Assembly: GCF_000833575.1 (NCBI RefSeq) | Contig: NZ_CP010827.1 | Location: forward strand, 2,381,852 to 2,445,851 | Direction: 5' to 3' | Length of the DNA: 64,000 nucleotides | DNA from: Corynebacterium singulare | GTDB taxonomy: Bacteria > Actinomycetota > Actinomycetes > Mycobacteriales > Mycobacteriaceae | Shown here: positions 46,359-55,610 of the stretch, piece by piece | Layout of the letters: each line of letters begins with the position of its first letter | Numbering within the stretch: the stretch's first letter is position 1 | Notes under the pieces: model-generated | Seen by the model: the letters and a program-made list of their open reading frames with translations, nothing else | Databases searched by the model: none | What the model was told of the DNA's origin: nothing | Made by a program: the position numbers and the translations under genes

Positions 46359-47294
46359 TTAACCCCGCGCTGAGATTAGTTCGCGCGCTGTCGCATCGAG
46401 AACTACGACCGAACCGGCATCCTCAATGCTGCAGTGCAGCCAGCGATATTCTGGCTTATCAGGCCAGCCGGAATCCGCGTTATACGAGCAGCTGAAGTCG
46501 TCTTCCATGAGGTAACCGCGGCTGCCGCCTTCCATCGGTGCGAAATCATAATTCTTGTAGTAATCAACAACTTCCATCGCCCTCTTACAGTCCGTACCGT
46601 GCTCTTGTGCATAGACGTACTCGCCATTGCCTACATCACCACAGATGGTTCCGGTGATAGAGCGACCTGCCGAATCCGGCTTCGGTGGAAACGTATCCGA
46701 GTAATACTGGCCCTGGTCCTTAACCGTGAAGTAATGACCGTCCATCTTCACCGTGAACTCATCGGCGCTCGTGGCTTCAAAGGTCACACCACTCATGGTG
46801 ACTGTGCTACCCACCTCAAGCGTTGTGGGAGCAGCGTTATCACCGCCCAGCGTCATGGTGGGATAGAAGCCTTTGTTTTCATCGAAGTTGACGGCGTTGG
46901 AGAGCCAGCCTGGCTGGCCGGTTGCTGGGTACAAAGGCGGATCAGCAAACAGAACGTTACACCCGAGCATTCCCCCAGCTTCAGTAACCGTGCAGGCAAC
47001 GCGGTCATCCGGACTACTGATTCCATAGACTTTTGAGGTCGCATGACCCAGGTTGGTCGCAATGAACGCTTCTTTGTCTCGCTCCTGCAGCCCTGGGTCT
47101 TCTTTCTCTTTTTCCTGAGAGGTCGTCGGTGACGGACTCTCCTCCGACGACTCAGTGGCGTCGGTGGACGAGGAGGCTGCAGTGGAGGTCTGGTGGAATT
47201 GGGGCTCATCGCTGGCAGTGTCGTCAGGAGAAGAGCAGGACGCCGCCGTGCAGGCGATCATCGCAATGGAGAGGATAGGGAGAAACTTCTTCAT
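46359..47294 (-). CDS. Lipoprotein with Ser/Thr-rich linker
   Basis: A 311-residue lipoprotein with signal KKFLPILSIAMIACTAASC (lipobox AASC), a Ser/Thr/Glu-rich linker (about 35-75) and a mature beta-rich domain with six or more Cys (VACTVTEAGGMLGCNVLFAD, TGTICGDVGNGEY, TDCKRAMEVVDYY, FSCSYNADSGW, LHCSIED). The paired-Cys layout resembles secreted corynebacterial envelope proteins. ATG 47294 follows CAGGT; the frame upstream to 47465 lacks a signal peptide. It ends 4 nt from the convergent FHA gene, so it may be part of the surface-signalling island. The stretch 47295-47546 holds no gene. Confidence 0.8.
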   Translation of the reverse strand: MKKFLPILSIAMIACTAASCSSPDDTASDEPQFHQTSTAASSSTDATESSEESPSPTTSQEKEKEDPGLQERDKEAFIATNLGHATSKVYGISSPDDRVACTVTEAGGMLGCNVLFADPPLYPATGQPGWLSNAVNFDENKGFYPTMTLGGDNAAPTTLEVGSTVTMSGVTFEATSADEFTVKMDGHYFTVKDQGQYYSDTFPPKPDSAGRSITGTICGDVGNGEYVYAQEHGTDCKRAMEVVDYYKNYDFAPMEGGSRGYLMEDDFSCSYNADSGWPDKPEYRWLHCSIEDAGSVVVLDATARELISARG

Positions 47295-47493
47295 ACCTGA
47301 ATCGTTCCACGATTCCGGCCTCCATGCAGCACATCGACGCATTTTCCCTGTCCTGGGCTGCCGGGATGTACATACCTGACAAATCAGGTCTGACAACCGG
47401 CGGCTGCTGTGAGGTCTTCGTTGATCGGAACATATATAGCCCCAGACTCTCACCACACGAAGCACCCGAAACCACAGGCCGTGGGCATGAGAA

Positions 47494-47528
47494 AGCCCGC
47501 GCAGCCGAGATGGTGGCGTGCGCGGGCT
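47494..47528 (-). terminator. Rho-independent terminator of lysS
   Basis: Arms AGCCCGCGCA (47494-47503) and TGCGCGGGCT (47519-47528) form a 10-bp stem with a 15-nt loop, followed on the minus strand by TTTCTC. It lies 18 nt after the lysS stop codon. Confidence 0.75.
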
Positions 47529-47546
47529 GTCCGGAAACCGGTGGGC

Positions 47547-49121
47547 TTAGGCCTCCGGCTTCACAATCGGGAAGAGAACGGTCTCACGGATACCCAGGCC
47601 GGTCAGGGCCATGAGCAGACGGTCAACGCCCATGCCGGTGCCGGCCGTCGGCGGCATGCCCTGTTCCATGGCCGCGAGGAAGTCCTCATCCAGGACCATG
47701 GCTTCCTCATCGCCACCAGCAGCCAGGCGAGCCTGATCCTCGAAGCGCTCACGCTGGATAACCGGGTCAACCAACTCTGAGTAGCCGGTGGCCAGCTCGA
47801 AGCCGCGAACATAGAGGTCCCATTTCTCGGTCACACCCGGCTCGGAACGGTGCTGGCGGGTCAGCGGGGAGGTTTCAACCGGGAAGTTCTTCACAAAAAT
47901 CGGGCCTTCGAGCTGGTCCTCGCAGAGAACCTCCCAAATTTCCTCAACCAGCTTGCCGTGGCCCCAGCCACCGTTCTTCGGAACGTCGAGACCAATGACG
48001 TCTGCGATGCCCTTAAGCGTGTCCACATCGGTATCGATGGTGACCTCAGGCTGGCCCGGGAACTTGCGCTGCAGAGCCTCATTGAGGGAGGGGTACATCT
48101 CAATCTCCGGCCACTCTTCGCCGCCGAAGTCGTACTCAGTGCCGTCGGCCAAGGTGACGGTGGTGGATCCAAAGACGGCGCGAGCAACGGCCTGGATGGA
48201 CTCGCGGGTGGTGCGAGCACAGTCGTTGTAATCGCCCCATGCCGCGTAGGTCTCCAGCATGGCGAACTCCGGGGAGTGCGAACGGTCGACGCCCTCGTTG
48301 CGGAAGTTGCGGTTGATCTCAAAAACGCGGTCGATGCCGCCGACAACGGCGCGCTTGAGGAACAGCTCCGGTGCGATGCGCAAGTACAAGTCAATGTCTA
48401 GAGCATTGGAGTGCGTCACAAACGGGCGGGCAGCGGCACCACCGTGGATGGTCTGCAGCATCGGGGTTTCGATCTCCACGAAGCCTTCGCCTTCCAGGTA
48501 ATTACGCAGGGCACGCATAACCTTCACGCGGGTCATGGCGTTCTTGCGAGCTTCCTCTCGCACAATGAGATCGTTGTAGCGCTGGCGAACGCGCGTTTCC
48601 TCGTTCATGTCCGCGAAAGACACCGGCAGAGGGCGCAGGGACTTAGCAGCCATGGTCCACTGCGATGCCATGACCGAAAGCTCGCCGCGGCGAGACGCAA
48701 TGACGCGTCCGCGCACGGAGATGAAGTCACCCAAGTCAACATCGGACTTCCAGGCAGCAAGGCGCTCCTCACCAACCTCAGCCAGGGAGAGCATCGCCTG
48801 CACCTGAGTGCCATCTCCGTCCTGCAAAGTGGCAAAGCACAGCTTGCCGGTGTTGCGCATAAAGATTAGGCGGCCAGCGATGGCAACCTCAACGTCGGTC
48901 TCCTCGCCAGCATTGAGATAGGTCACGCCTTCGGCGCCGGCGGGTTCTTCGCCTTCGGCAACCACCTGGTATTTCTGACGCAGCTCCTTCATGGAGATGG
49001 TGCGGTCAACGGTCACCGGGTAGGCATCGGTGCCGGACTCCAGTAAACGGGCACGCTTTTCGCGGCGAATGCGCAGCTGCTCTGGGACGTCGTTAACTTC
49101 AGTATTCTTCTTCTCGCTCAC
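47547..49121 (-). CDS. lysS: Lysyl-tRNA synthetase (class II)
   Basis: A 524-residue class II synthetase. The N-terminal OB fold ([27 protein letters not shown]) binds the anticodon. Motif 2 is [24 protein letters not shown], and motif 3 is [15 protein letters not shown] near the C terminus. The length is normal. In mycobacteria lysS follows clpC and lsr2 closely; here about 7.8 kb of accessory signalling genes separate clpC from lysS. Confidence 0.97.
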   Translation of the reverse strand: MSEKKNTEVNDVPEQLRIRREKRARLLESGTDAYPVTVDRTISMKELRQKYQVVAEGEEPAGAEGVTYLNAGEETDVEVAIAGRLIFMRNTGKLCFATLQDGDGTQVQAMLSLAEVGEERLAAWKSDVDLGDFISVRGRVIASRRGELSVMASQWTMAAKSLRPLPVSFADMNEETRVRQRYNDLIVREEARKNAMTRVKVMRALRNYLEGEGFVEIETPMLQTIHGGAAARPFVTHSNALDIDLYLRIAPELFLKRAVVGGIDRVFEINRNFRNEGVDRSHSPEFAMLETYAAWGDYNDCARTTRESIQAVARAVFGSTTVTLADGTEYDFGGEEWPEIEMYPSLNEALQRKFPGQPEVTIDTDVDTLKGIADVIGLDVPKNGGWGHGKLVEEIWEVLCEDQLEGPIFVKNFPVETSPLTRQHRSEPGVTEKWDLYVRGFELATGYSELVDPVIQRERFEDQARLAAGGDEEAMVLDEDFLAAMEQGMPPTAGTGMGVDRLLMALTGLGIRETVLFPIVKPEA

Positions 49122-49163
49122 GAATGTCTAGGGTAGCCGATCCCCGCAAGGGGGCGCGATCCC

Positions 49164-49182
49164 GCTTCACAGAGAGTTCACC
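49164..49182. promoter_or_regulatory. Possible PhoR-type direct repeat upstream of phoX
   Basis: On the minus strand GGTGAACT and TGTGAAGC are two GTGAA-containing octamers separated by 3 bp, the layout reported for PhoR/PhoP-type sites in actinobacteria. They lie about 110 bp upstream of the PhoX gene, a typical phosphate-starvation target. The match is loose. Confidence 0.3.
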
Positions 49183-49289
49183 TAATCGTCACGAAAGATC
49201 AAGCAAACGGCCACCTTTGCAGGATTAACTCAGGACGTCCGACGCGACATTTCTGCGCATCTCAATGATTACGACCTCTGGAGCATCCC

Positions 49290-51392
49290 ATGGCACTGCA
49301 AGGCCGCAACCTTTTGACCAACATGTTTACCTCTTCTCGTTCCTCCCTTACCTGCACCTACAAGTGCGGTAACGCCTGCTTCGGCGAGTGCGAGAACTCT
49401 TCTGACAACCCGTACTTTGGTGATCAGTTTTCCCGCCGTACCGCACTGCGTGCCGGCGGCCTCGCTGTCGTAGCCGTTGGCGGCTCCTCTGCTCTGGCTG
49501 CATGTGCTGCACCGGGTGAAGAAGATTCCGCTGCTGCTGGCAGCAGCACCGCTGGCAAGACCTCCGAGGTCAAGGAGTCCGAAATCAAGCTGACCTCTGC
49601 CGAAGGCATGCACTTCGAGAAGGTCGAGCCGAACGAGAAGGATGAAGTTGTCATCCCGAAGGGCTACGAGCAGTCCGTTCTTATCGCTTGGGGCGACCCG
49701 GTTATCGAGGGCGCACCGGAGTTCGACGTCAACAATCAGACCGCTGCTGACGCTGAGAAGCAGTTCGGCTTCAACAATGACTTTGCCGGCCTCATCGAGC
49801 ACCCGGACAACAAGGATCGCCTCATCTACATGTGCTCCCACGAGTACACCACCGAGCCGATGATGTTCCCGAATTACGACCCGGAGAACCCGACCGAAGA
49901 ACAGGTCAAGATTGGTTGGGCTGGCCACGGCCACACCATCCTCGAGGTTTCCAAGGTCGGAGACACCGGTGAGCTCAAGCGCGAGTTCGGCCCGCTCAAC
50001 CGTCGCATTACCGCCACCACCCCCTTCACCCTGGTTGGTCCGGCGAAGGGCTCTGACTTTGTCAAGACCTCCGCTGACCAGAAGGGCGAGAAGGTCCTCG
50101 GCACCCTCAACAACTGCTCCGGTGGCGTGACTCCGTGGAACACCATGCTGTCCGGCGAGGAGAACTTCGACCAGTACTTCGCTGGCGGCGACGTCAAGGA
50201 TGAGAAGGCCGCTGAGTCCCTCAAGCGTTTCGGCATCAAGGAAGGACCGTCTGAGCGTAAGTGGGAGAAGTACGACGACCGCTTCGACGTCACCAAGGAG
50301 CCGAACGAGCCGAACCGCTTCGGCTGGCTGGTAGAGATCAACCCGCTGGATCCGAACTCCACTCCGATCAAGCACACCGCTGTGGGCCGCTACAAGCACG
50401 AGGCCGGCAACATCCACATCACCAAGGACGGCACCGTGGTGTGCTACTCCGGCGATGACTCCCGCTTCGAGTACATCTACAAGTTCGTCTCCTCCAAGAA
50501 GTACAAGGAAGGCGATCTGAAGCACAACATGTCCATTCTGGACCACGGCACCCTGTACGTGGCCAAGATGGAAGGCAACTCTCCGGAGAAGGAGATCGAC
50601 GGCTCCGGTGTCCTGCCGGAGGACGGCGCTTTCGACGGTTCCGGTGAGTGGGTCAAGCTGCTGACCTCCGACACCGAAAACAACAAGTTCGATTCCCACG
50701 TTGATGGCATGTCCGCTGAGGAAGTTGCTGTCTTCACCCGTGAGGCTGCCGACAAGGTTGGCGCCACCAAGATGGACCGTCCAGAAGACGTTGAGGTCAG
50801 CCCGGCCAACGACAAGGTCTACGTTGCTCTGACCAACAACAAGTACCGTGGTGCTACTGGTGAGAACGCCAAGAAGAACCAGGAAGACCCGATGGAGTAC
50901 GCTCCGGTCAAGGAGAACAAGAACGGCCTCGTCATGGAGATCGAGGACGACCACGCCGGTGAGAAGTTCACCTGGAACCTCCTGCTGGTCTGCGGTGACC
51001 CGAAGGAAGCCAACACCTACTTCGGTGGTTTCGACAAGGAGAAGGTCTCCCCGATTTCCTGCCCGGATAACCTGGCCTTCGATAGCCACGGCAACCTGTG
51101 GATTTCCACTGACGGCAACGCGCTGGACTCCAATGATGGTCTGTACGCCGTAACCGTTGATGGCGAAACCCGCGGCGAGCTCAAGTGCTTCCTCACCGTC
51201 CCGGCGGGTGCAGAGACCTGTGGCCCGATCGTTGATGATGACCGCGTCATGGTCAACGTTCAGCACCCGGGTGAGGCCGATGACGCCACCTTCGAGAAGG
51301 CCACCTCGCATTGGCCTGACGGTGGCAACTCCACCCCGCGCCCGGCCGTCGTTGTGGTCTGGAAGAAGGACGGCAAGATCGGTTCTAAGTAA
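49290..51392 (+). CDS. phoX: PhoX-family phosphatase (DUF839), Tat-exported
   Basis: A 700-residue exported phosphatase that would release phosphate from organic esters, with Ca2+ and Fe in the active site of known PhoX. The N terminus has four Cys spaced every fourth residue (22, 26, 30, 34), then SRRTALRAGGLAVVAVGG (about 48-65), a twin-arginine signal, and LAAC at about 69-72, possibly a Tat lipobox. The body is a beta-propeller (HEYTTEPMMFPNY, NNCSGGVTPWNTMLSGEENFDQYF, GWLVEINPLDP, RPEDVEVSP). The gene has a clear preferred-codon bias, suggesting high expression. Confidence 0.92.
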   Translation: MALQGRNLLTNMFTSSRSSLTCTYKCGNACFGECENSSDNPYFGDQFSRRTALRAGGLAVVAVGGSSALAACAAPGEEDSAAAGSSTAGKTSEVKESEIKLTSAEGMHFEKVEPNEKDEVVIPKGYEQSVLIAWGDPVIEGAPEFDVNNQTAADAEKQFGFNNDFAGLIEHPDNKDRLIYMCSHEYTTEPMMFPNYDPENPTEEQVKIGWAGHGHTILEVSKVGDTGELKREFGPLNRRITATTPFTLVGPAKGSDFVKTSADQKGEKVLGTLNNCSGGVTPWNTMLSGEENFDQYFAGGDVKDEKAAESLKRFGIKEGPSERKWEKYDDRFDVTKEPNEPNRFGWLVEINPLDPNSTPIKHTAVGRYKHEAGNIHITKDGTVVCYSGDDSRFEYIYKFVSSKKYKEGDLKHNMSILDHGTLYVAKMEGNSPEKEIDGSGVLPEDGAFDGSGEWVKLLTSDTENNKFDSHVDGMSAEEVAVFTREAADKVGATKMDRPEDVEVSPANDKVYVALTNNKYRGATGENAKKNQEDPMEYAPVKENKNGLVMEIEDDHAGEKFTWNLLLVCGDPKEANTYFGGFDKEKVSPISCPDNLAFDSHGNLWISTDGNALDSNDGLYAVTVDGETRGELKCFLTVPAGAETCGPIVDDDRVMVNVQHPGEADDATFEKATSHWPDGGNSTPRPAVVVVWKKDGKIGSK

Positions 51393-51398
51393 AGAACC

Positions 51399-51418
51399 CG
51401 CTCGTCCTAGGACGAGCG
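51399..51418. terminator. Palindromic hairpin between phoX and panE
   Basis: CGCTCGTCCTAGGACGAGCG is a perfect 20-bp palindrome that contains the panE stop codon and follows the phoX stop by 6 nt. It probably works as a bidirectional terminator; on the minus strand GGGTTCTTT follows. Confidence 0.6.
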
Positions 51419-52354
51419 CAGCTGGGCTTCGAGCACATCCTGCGCGAAGTCCCACAGCGGGGTTATGACCCCAGCCTTGGCGCCCATGCGTCGGATTGCT
51501 CCGACCTGGGCGTCAAGTTCATTTGGTAGACCTTCTTTGATATCGCGCTGCATCGACGACGTATTGTCCGGGTGCTGCTGGCGTGCGAACTCCATAGTTT
51601 GCTGCACGACGTCCTCTGGCAGCTCCACGCCCATGCCACGTCCAGCCGCCTCGACTTCCTTCATGAAGGCCTCCAGCTGCTCGGGGATTTCTTGGCAGAG
51701 ATACCCAATCGGTTTATCCACCAAGGCACCCAAGGTACCGGTGGAGGTCACGAACATGGCTTTCGACCAGACGTCGACAAGCGCTGCGTCGTGGAATTTA
51801 CTGGAGGCACCTGCTTCCTTCAGCGCCGCCGCCAGCTCCTGGCCAGTGTCACGCAGCGACTCCGGCGCCTCCGCACTCAGCGGCCCAAAGGCCAGAGATA
51901 GTGGCCCTGGATTGCGCTTGATCCGGGCCGGACCCAAGCGGGTGGCGTACACGCGTGCCACACCAGCAAGAATATTCTCTTCCCCGAACTCCTCGGCCGC
52001 CAAATACGGAATCTCCACCGAGTTGTGTGTAGTCACCACCGGGATACCCTGCAGGGCCTGCCGATCCTCAGCGCTGCCAAACGTCTCGTTACCCGGCAGT
52101 GCCTTCGACGCGATAATCGCCACGTCCAGCCCACCCAAGAGCTCCTTGACCTCGGCAAAGGTGCGCGCGGCCGGGACCTTAATGACCTCGGTGGTGGTGG
52201 GCTCTGCGTGGGCGTCGACGAGCGTCACGCCCGTCTCCTCCAGCACCCGCAAGGTCTCACCACGAGCAACGAAGGCGACATCGTGGCCCGCTGCTTTCAG
52301 TTTTCCGCCAAAGTATCCACCGATGGCGCCGGCTCCCAGAATTCCAATCTTCAT
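51407..52354 (-). CDS. panE: 2-dehydropantoate 2-reductase (ApbA/PanE)
   Basis: A 315-residue NADPH-dependent oxidoreductase that reduces ketopantoate to pantoate in CoA synthesis. The Rossmann motif is GILGAGAIGGYFGGKL, and the middle segment DVWSKAMFVTSTGTLGAL contains the catalytic Lys; a later Glu/Asn pair closes the site (ELPEDVVQQTMEFARQ). It follows the panC-like gene at 39 nt; a -10-like TAGGTT lies 6 nt before its ATG, so a separate leaderless transcript is possible. Some ApbA-family members have other substrates. Confidence 0.85.
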   Translation of the reverse strand: MKIGILGAGAIGGYFGGKLKAAGHDVAFVARGETLRVLEETGVTLVDAHAEPTTTEVIKVPAARTFAEVKELLGGLDVAIIASKALPGNETFGSAEDRQALQGIPVVTTHNSVEIPYLAAEEFGEENILAGVARVYATRLGPARIKRNPGPLSLAFGPLSAEAPESLRDTGQELAAALKEAGASSKFHDAALVDVWSKAMFVTSTGTLGALVDKPIGYLCQEIPEQLEAFMKEVEAAGRGMGVELPEDVVQQTMEFARQQHPDNTSSMQRDIKEGLPNELDAQVGAIRRMGAKAGVITPLWDFAQDVLEAQLRSS

Positions 52355-52393
52355 GTCTCTAACCTAGCCGGTTGAGACACACACCACAGGATT

Positions 52394-53167
52394 TTATCCG
52401 CGCTGCTCCAAGTTACGGAACCCAATCCCCAACGGCACACCCGCGTTATCGATAAGCCGCACACCACCAACGGTGGCGGCAATAAAGAGGCGGGCATCGC
52501 CCTCTGCAGGTGCCTCACCCAGGTCTCGTCCGCGCAGCTCCACGTACTCGGGCTCCACGCCGGCGGCGGTGAGCACCTCGTGGGCCACGCGGACAACTTC
52601 CTCGGCCCCAGACTCCGCCGCGTACGCACCGGCGGTCAGTGCCGCGGACAAGGCGCTGGCTTGCTCACGTGCTTCGGGTGCGACGTCAGCGTTGCGCAGG
52701 CTCATCACCACTCCATCCGGCATGCGTACCGGCGGCACACCCTGCACGCGCGCGCCGATGTTAAGGTCCGTGAACGCCTGCTGGGTAGCCACGAGCAGCT
52801 CGTAATCCTTCTCCCCCATGAACACATCACTGGGACCCAAAGCACAGGTCAGCGCTACAATGCGGGTCAGCTCGGCGCTCACGTCTTCCATGCCGTGATC
52901 GGGTGCAATCACCCGCGTGCGCTGGCTCTGCTTGCCATAGCGCCACACCACGTCGACACTGTCGAGAGCGGTAATGTCCGTACCGTCGTCAACGACGACG
53001 ACAACCACGCCACCGCGTACGCGCTGTGCGGCCTTCACGAGGGCTAGGTTCCCGGCATGAATGTCGCGCCCCAAAGGCACGAGCACCACGCGCTTGCCCG
53101 TCTTGCGGTAGGCGCTGCCGACCATGCGGATGCGCTCGATATCCTCCACTAGGAGTTGCTCTGCCAC
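52394..53167 (-). CDS. Divergent pantothenate synthetase (PanC-like)
   Basis: A 257-residue protein of the PanC family (pantoate + beta-alanine + ATP to pantothenate). GEKDYELL (about 118-125) and RMPDGVVMSLRN (about 148-159) match PanC. The ATP-binding PTMGALHEGH segment is replaced by PLGRDIHAGN (about 31-40), so the second His of HxGH is Asn, and the NPxQF motif is absent. This is unusual and may mean altered or lost activity; a normal panC elsewhere (panBC operon) is expected. GTG 53167 follows AAGGAAG and overlaps the upstream gene by 19 bp. The position matches mycobacterial panC. Confidence 0.75.
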   Translation of the reverse strand: MAEQLLVEDIERIRMVGSAYRKTGKRVVLVPLGRDIHAGNLALVKAAQRVRGGVVVVVVDDGTDITALDSVDVVWRYGKQSQRTRVIAPDHGMEDVSAELTRIVALTCALGPSDVFMGEKDYELLVATQQAFTDLNIGARVQGVPPVRMPDGVVMSLRNADVAPEAREQASALSAALTAGAYAAESGAEEVVRVAHEVLTAAGVEPEYVELRGRDLGEAPAEGDARLFIAATVGGVRLIDNAGVPLGIGFRNLEQRG

Positions 53168-53826
53168 GGCGCTTCCTTTCCTAGTGCCCACAGTTCCAGT
53201 TCTTCAATCTTCTCCTGCTCGCCCACCATGCGGGCAACGTCACGGTAGTTGCGCGCCATACCGAGTTCCACGGCGGCGGGATAGGCCGCAATGATGTCGC
53301 CGGCATCAAGATCAAAGGCGCTATGCCCGAAGTCTTCGATGACCTTCGCCTTAATCGATGCCCAGGCACAGAGCGCACCGAGCATTTCAGCGTAGTACAG
53401 CCGCGCGGCTCGCTCAGCTCGTTGCGCCTCAGGCACCGTTTCTGAAGTCTGATGAATCTCCGAGAGCAGCAGCCCAATGACGGTCTCTGCAACTTCATCG
53501 AGGGCGCCCACCGCATAGGAGTCACCCAGGGGAGCTGCGGCAATCGTCAGGCACCCGCGCGTTTCCAGATCATCGAGCGCCTCCACACCAGCCAGCAATG
53601 AGGTGTGGATGACGATTTGCTTGGGGCGCACGTGCTTGGCGACGTCCCTGACCGCCTCCTCCAGCTCCCGGGCCGTCACGGCGAGAATCAGCGTATCGAA
53701 GCGGTCGAGCTGGGTGGGGTCCTCGAGGCGTTCGATGGTATGGCCCGCCCACTCTAAACGTCGCGCGAAATTAAGGCCAGCCCGGGAGTTGCCCCAGACC
53801 GCCACACGCATGCGTGGTGCCTGCAT
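53149..53826 (-). CDS. Rossmann-type protein with DUF2520-like C-terminal domain
   Basis: A 225-residue protein. The N-terminal RVAVWGNSRAGLNFARRLEWAGH is a degenerate NAD(P)-binding Rossmann motif; the segment TLILAVTARELEEAV and VIHTSLLAGVEAL follow. The C-terminal helical part resembles DUF2520 / 6-phosphogluconate dehydrogenase-like domains. The mycobacterial equivalent upstream of panC (Rv3603c) is uncharacterised. It overlaps panC-like by 19 bp and follows the upstream membrane protein gene directly. A role in pantothenate synthesis is possible from context only. Confidence 0.75.
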   Translation of the reverse strand: MQAPRMRVAVWGNSRAGLNFARRLEWAGHTIERLEDPTQLDRFDTLILAVTARELEEAVRDVAKHVRPKQIVIHTSLLAGVEALDDLETRGCLTIAAAPLGDSYAVGALDEVAETVIGLLLSEIHQTSETVPEAQRAERAARLYYAEMLGALCAWASIKAKVIEDFGHSAFDLDAGDIIAAYPAAVELGMARNYRDVARMVGEQEKIEELELWALGKEAPWQSNS

Positions 53827-55131
53827 CTACTTCTTGTCGCCCGTGTTCTGCTGCTCCTCACGGCGCTTGCTGCGCGCCATGAGCTCAGCCACCGAAACCG
53901 CGCCTTCCCGCTTCTCATCACTGCGGCGGCGGCCGCGGCTGCTCGATTCCGCCAGCTGACCCTGCTGCGTGGTCTCTACCTCCGGCTTGCGATGACGGTG
54001 GTGCTGTTGTGCGAGGCCCGCATCCTCCTTGATGTGCTGTGTACCTGCGGCACCCTGGTTCCAGCGCACAGCCTGGAAGCTATCGGTCTTGAACTCCGGT
54101 GCCTTCTGCTGTGGCTGAGGTGCCGCATTCGGCTGGGGCTTGGGCTGTGATTTCGGCTGGGGCTGCTGCGGCGGCTTCTGCTCGGTACGCGCCTGTGGCT
54201 TGTCGGCCTTGGGCTGCGAGTGCGGGGCAGCCTGCGGTTTCGGTTGCGGTTTCGGCTGCGGCTCGCCCACGGGACGGAAAGCCGGGGGACGCCCCTGAGA
54301 GGGGTGCGGTGCACCGAAGGAAGACGGGGCCGGGCGGGTGTCCTGCTGGCCGGCCGGCTTCGCGGCAGGCTGCTCGGCTGGTTTCGGAGTGGGTTGCGGA
54401 GCGGGCTTCGCGGCTGGTTTCGGAGCAGGCTGCTGAGCATTGCTTCGCGCGTTATCCGCCAGCAGGTTGTCCAGCGGGTTGCTCACTGGGTGGGTGGGCT
54501 GGGAGCCGAGGCGGCCCGCGACGGCGTCGGCAGACGGTGCGCCACCGGACTTCTGGGTGAAGTTCACCTGAGGTGCATCGCCGCGCTCGTCTACACCGGC
54601 GCCACCAGCCTTGCGCTCCAGCTCCTGGATGCGGCGAGCCTCCGCATACAGGGCTGCGGGCTCGTAGACCCACTCGCGGCCTGAGATCTCCTCAATCTGG
54701 GTGCGGATGGCTTCGAGCTCAGAGCGGATTTCTGCGAGAACCTCGCTGTTATCAGCGGTGGCAGAACCAGAGGCTGTCAGCGTGGAGGCGGTATGGGCGC
54801 GCTCGACCGCCAGAAGCTCCGTGGCCTCCTGGGCCTGCCGGCGGTAGCGCACCACGAGGAAGAAGCCCACGACTGCCGCCCAGAGAGAGGCAAGCAAGGC
54901 GATCTTCAGAGCATTCGCCGAACCCGAAATCAGCATGATCAGGCTGGCAATGACCGCAAGGATGACCAAAACGATAAGACCAATCGACCCAGCATCCGTC
55001 TTCGATTCGGTCTGGGATGACGTCGCCGGCGTGGGCGGCTGAGAGTCCGGCTGCGCAGAAAACTGGGACGTCGGGCGATTATCCGGGGCCGGCTCGTGCG
55101 GGGGCTCGGGGGAATGCTGCGGGCTCGTCAT
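53827..55131 (-). CDS. Two-TM membrane protein with Pro/Gln/Lys-rich tail
   Basis: A 434-residue protein. After a Pro/Gln/Ser-rich N terminus come two TM helices (IGLIVLVILAVIASLIMLIS and ALLASLWAAVVGFFLVV, about 48-92), a coiled-coil segment (EVLAEIRSELEAIRTQIEEISGREWVYEPAALYAEARRI) and a long low-complexity tail with PKPQ/PKPA repeats that ends in a basic KRREEQQ segment. Mycobacteria have an Ala/Arg/Pro-rich membrane protein (Rv3604c) in this place. The family is of unknown function (DUF6779-like). GTG at 55137 is an alternative start. Confidence 0.8.
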   Translation of the reverse strand: MTSPQHSPEPPHEPAPDNRPTSQFSAQPDSQPPTPATSSQTESKTDAGSIGLIVLVILAVIASLIMLISGSANALKIALLASLWAAVVGFFLVVRYRRQAQEATELLAVERAHTASTLTASGSATADNSEVLAEIRSELEAIRTQIEEISGREWVYEPAALYAEARRIQELERKAGGAGVDERGDAPQVNFTQKSGGAPSADAVAGRLGSQPTHPVSNPLDNLLADNARSNAQQPAPKPAAKPAPQPTPKPAEQPAAKPAGQQDTRPAPSSFGAPHPSQGRPPAFRPVGEPQPKPQPKPQAAPHSQPKADKPQARTEQKPPQQPQPKSQPKPQPNAAPQPQQKAPEFKTDSFQAVRWNQGAAGTQHIKEDAGLAQQHHRHRKPEVETTQQGQLAESSSRGRRRSDEKREGAVSVAELMARSKRREEQQNTGDKK

Positions 55132-55136
55132 GCCCA

Positions 55137-55610
55137 CTAACTTACCGCCTGTGCACCGTCAGTTGGAGGTGGCACCTCGCAGTGTCGCTCCAACACCACT
55201 CCGGCAACGCACATCGCCGCACCACCCAATGCAGAGCTCACCACCCCAGCCAGGTCACCGGCCGCCGCAACGAGCTCGCCGGCGCGCGGCACCACATAGA
55301 CCGCCATTCCCGCGTAGGCTCCGCCCACAATCGCGCCGGTCCACGCAGAGGCTTTGCCCACGAGCAGGAACTGCGCGATGGTCATGGGGTTAAGCTGCGA
55401 ATTGTCTAAGCCAATGCCGTGCTCATCGTCCTTGGCGCCGCGCACCTTGAGGGTCAACAGCACGCACACCAGCGCCATGGCCCACAGGGAAATCGAGACG
55501 GTTGCCGGGATCGCCAGCATGGAGCCATAAAAGCGGATGGTGAGGATGGCGGCTGCGGCGGCCACAAACAGGGCCGTGCCGATGAGCGCGCTTATCGACG
55601 TCCTCTTCAT
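55137..55610 (-). CDS. DUF3180 membrane protein
   Basis: A 157-residue protein with four TM helices (SALIGTALFVAAAAAILTIRFYG, ATVSISLWAMALVCVLLTL, SAWTGAIVGGAYAGMAVYV, LAGVVSSALGGAAMCVAGVVL) and NPMTIAQFLLVGKASA in between, the DUF3180 signature region. It lies between folK and the two-TM protein as in mycobacteria (Rv3605c). Start ATG 55610 overlaps the folK stop (TGATG). Function unknown. Confidence 0.88.
   Translation of the reverse strand: MKRTSISALIGTALFVAAAAAILTIRFYGSMLAIPATVSISLWAMALVCVLLTLKVRGAKDDEHGIGLDNSQLNPMTIAQFLLVGKASAWTGAIVGGAYAGMAVYVVPRAGELVAAAGDLAGVVSSALGGAAMCVAGVVLERHCEVPPPTDGAQAVS

Noticed and set aside
47374..47389. Palindrome ACCTGACAAATCAGGT upstream of the lipoprotein at 46359
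   Set aside because: Considered as a DtxR or LexA site, but it does not fit either consensus; too short to assign.
49269..51455. 728-codon open frame opposite phoX
   Set aside because: PhoX on the other strand has Tat signal and family motifs; the reverse frame is a codon-bias shadow.
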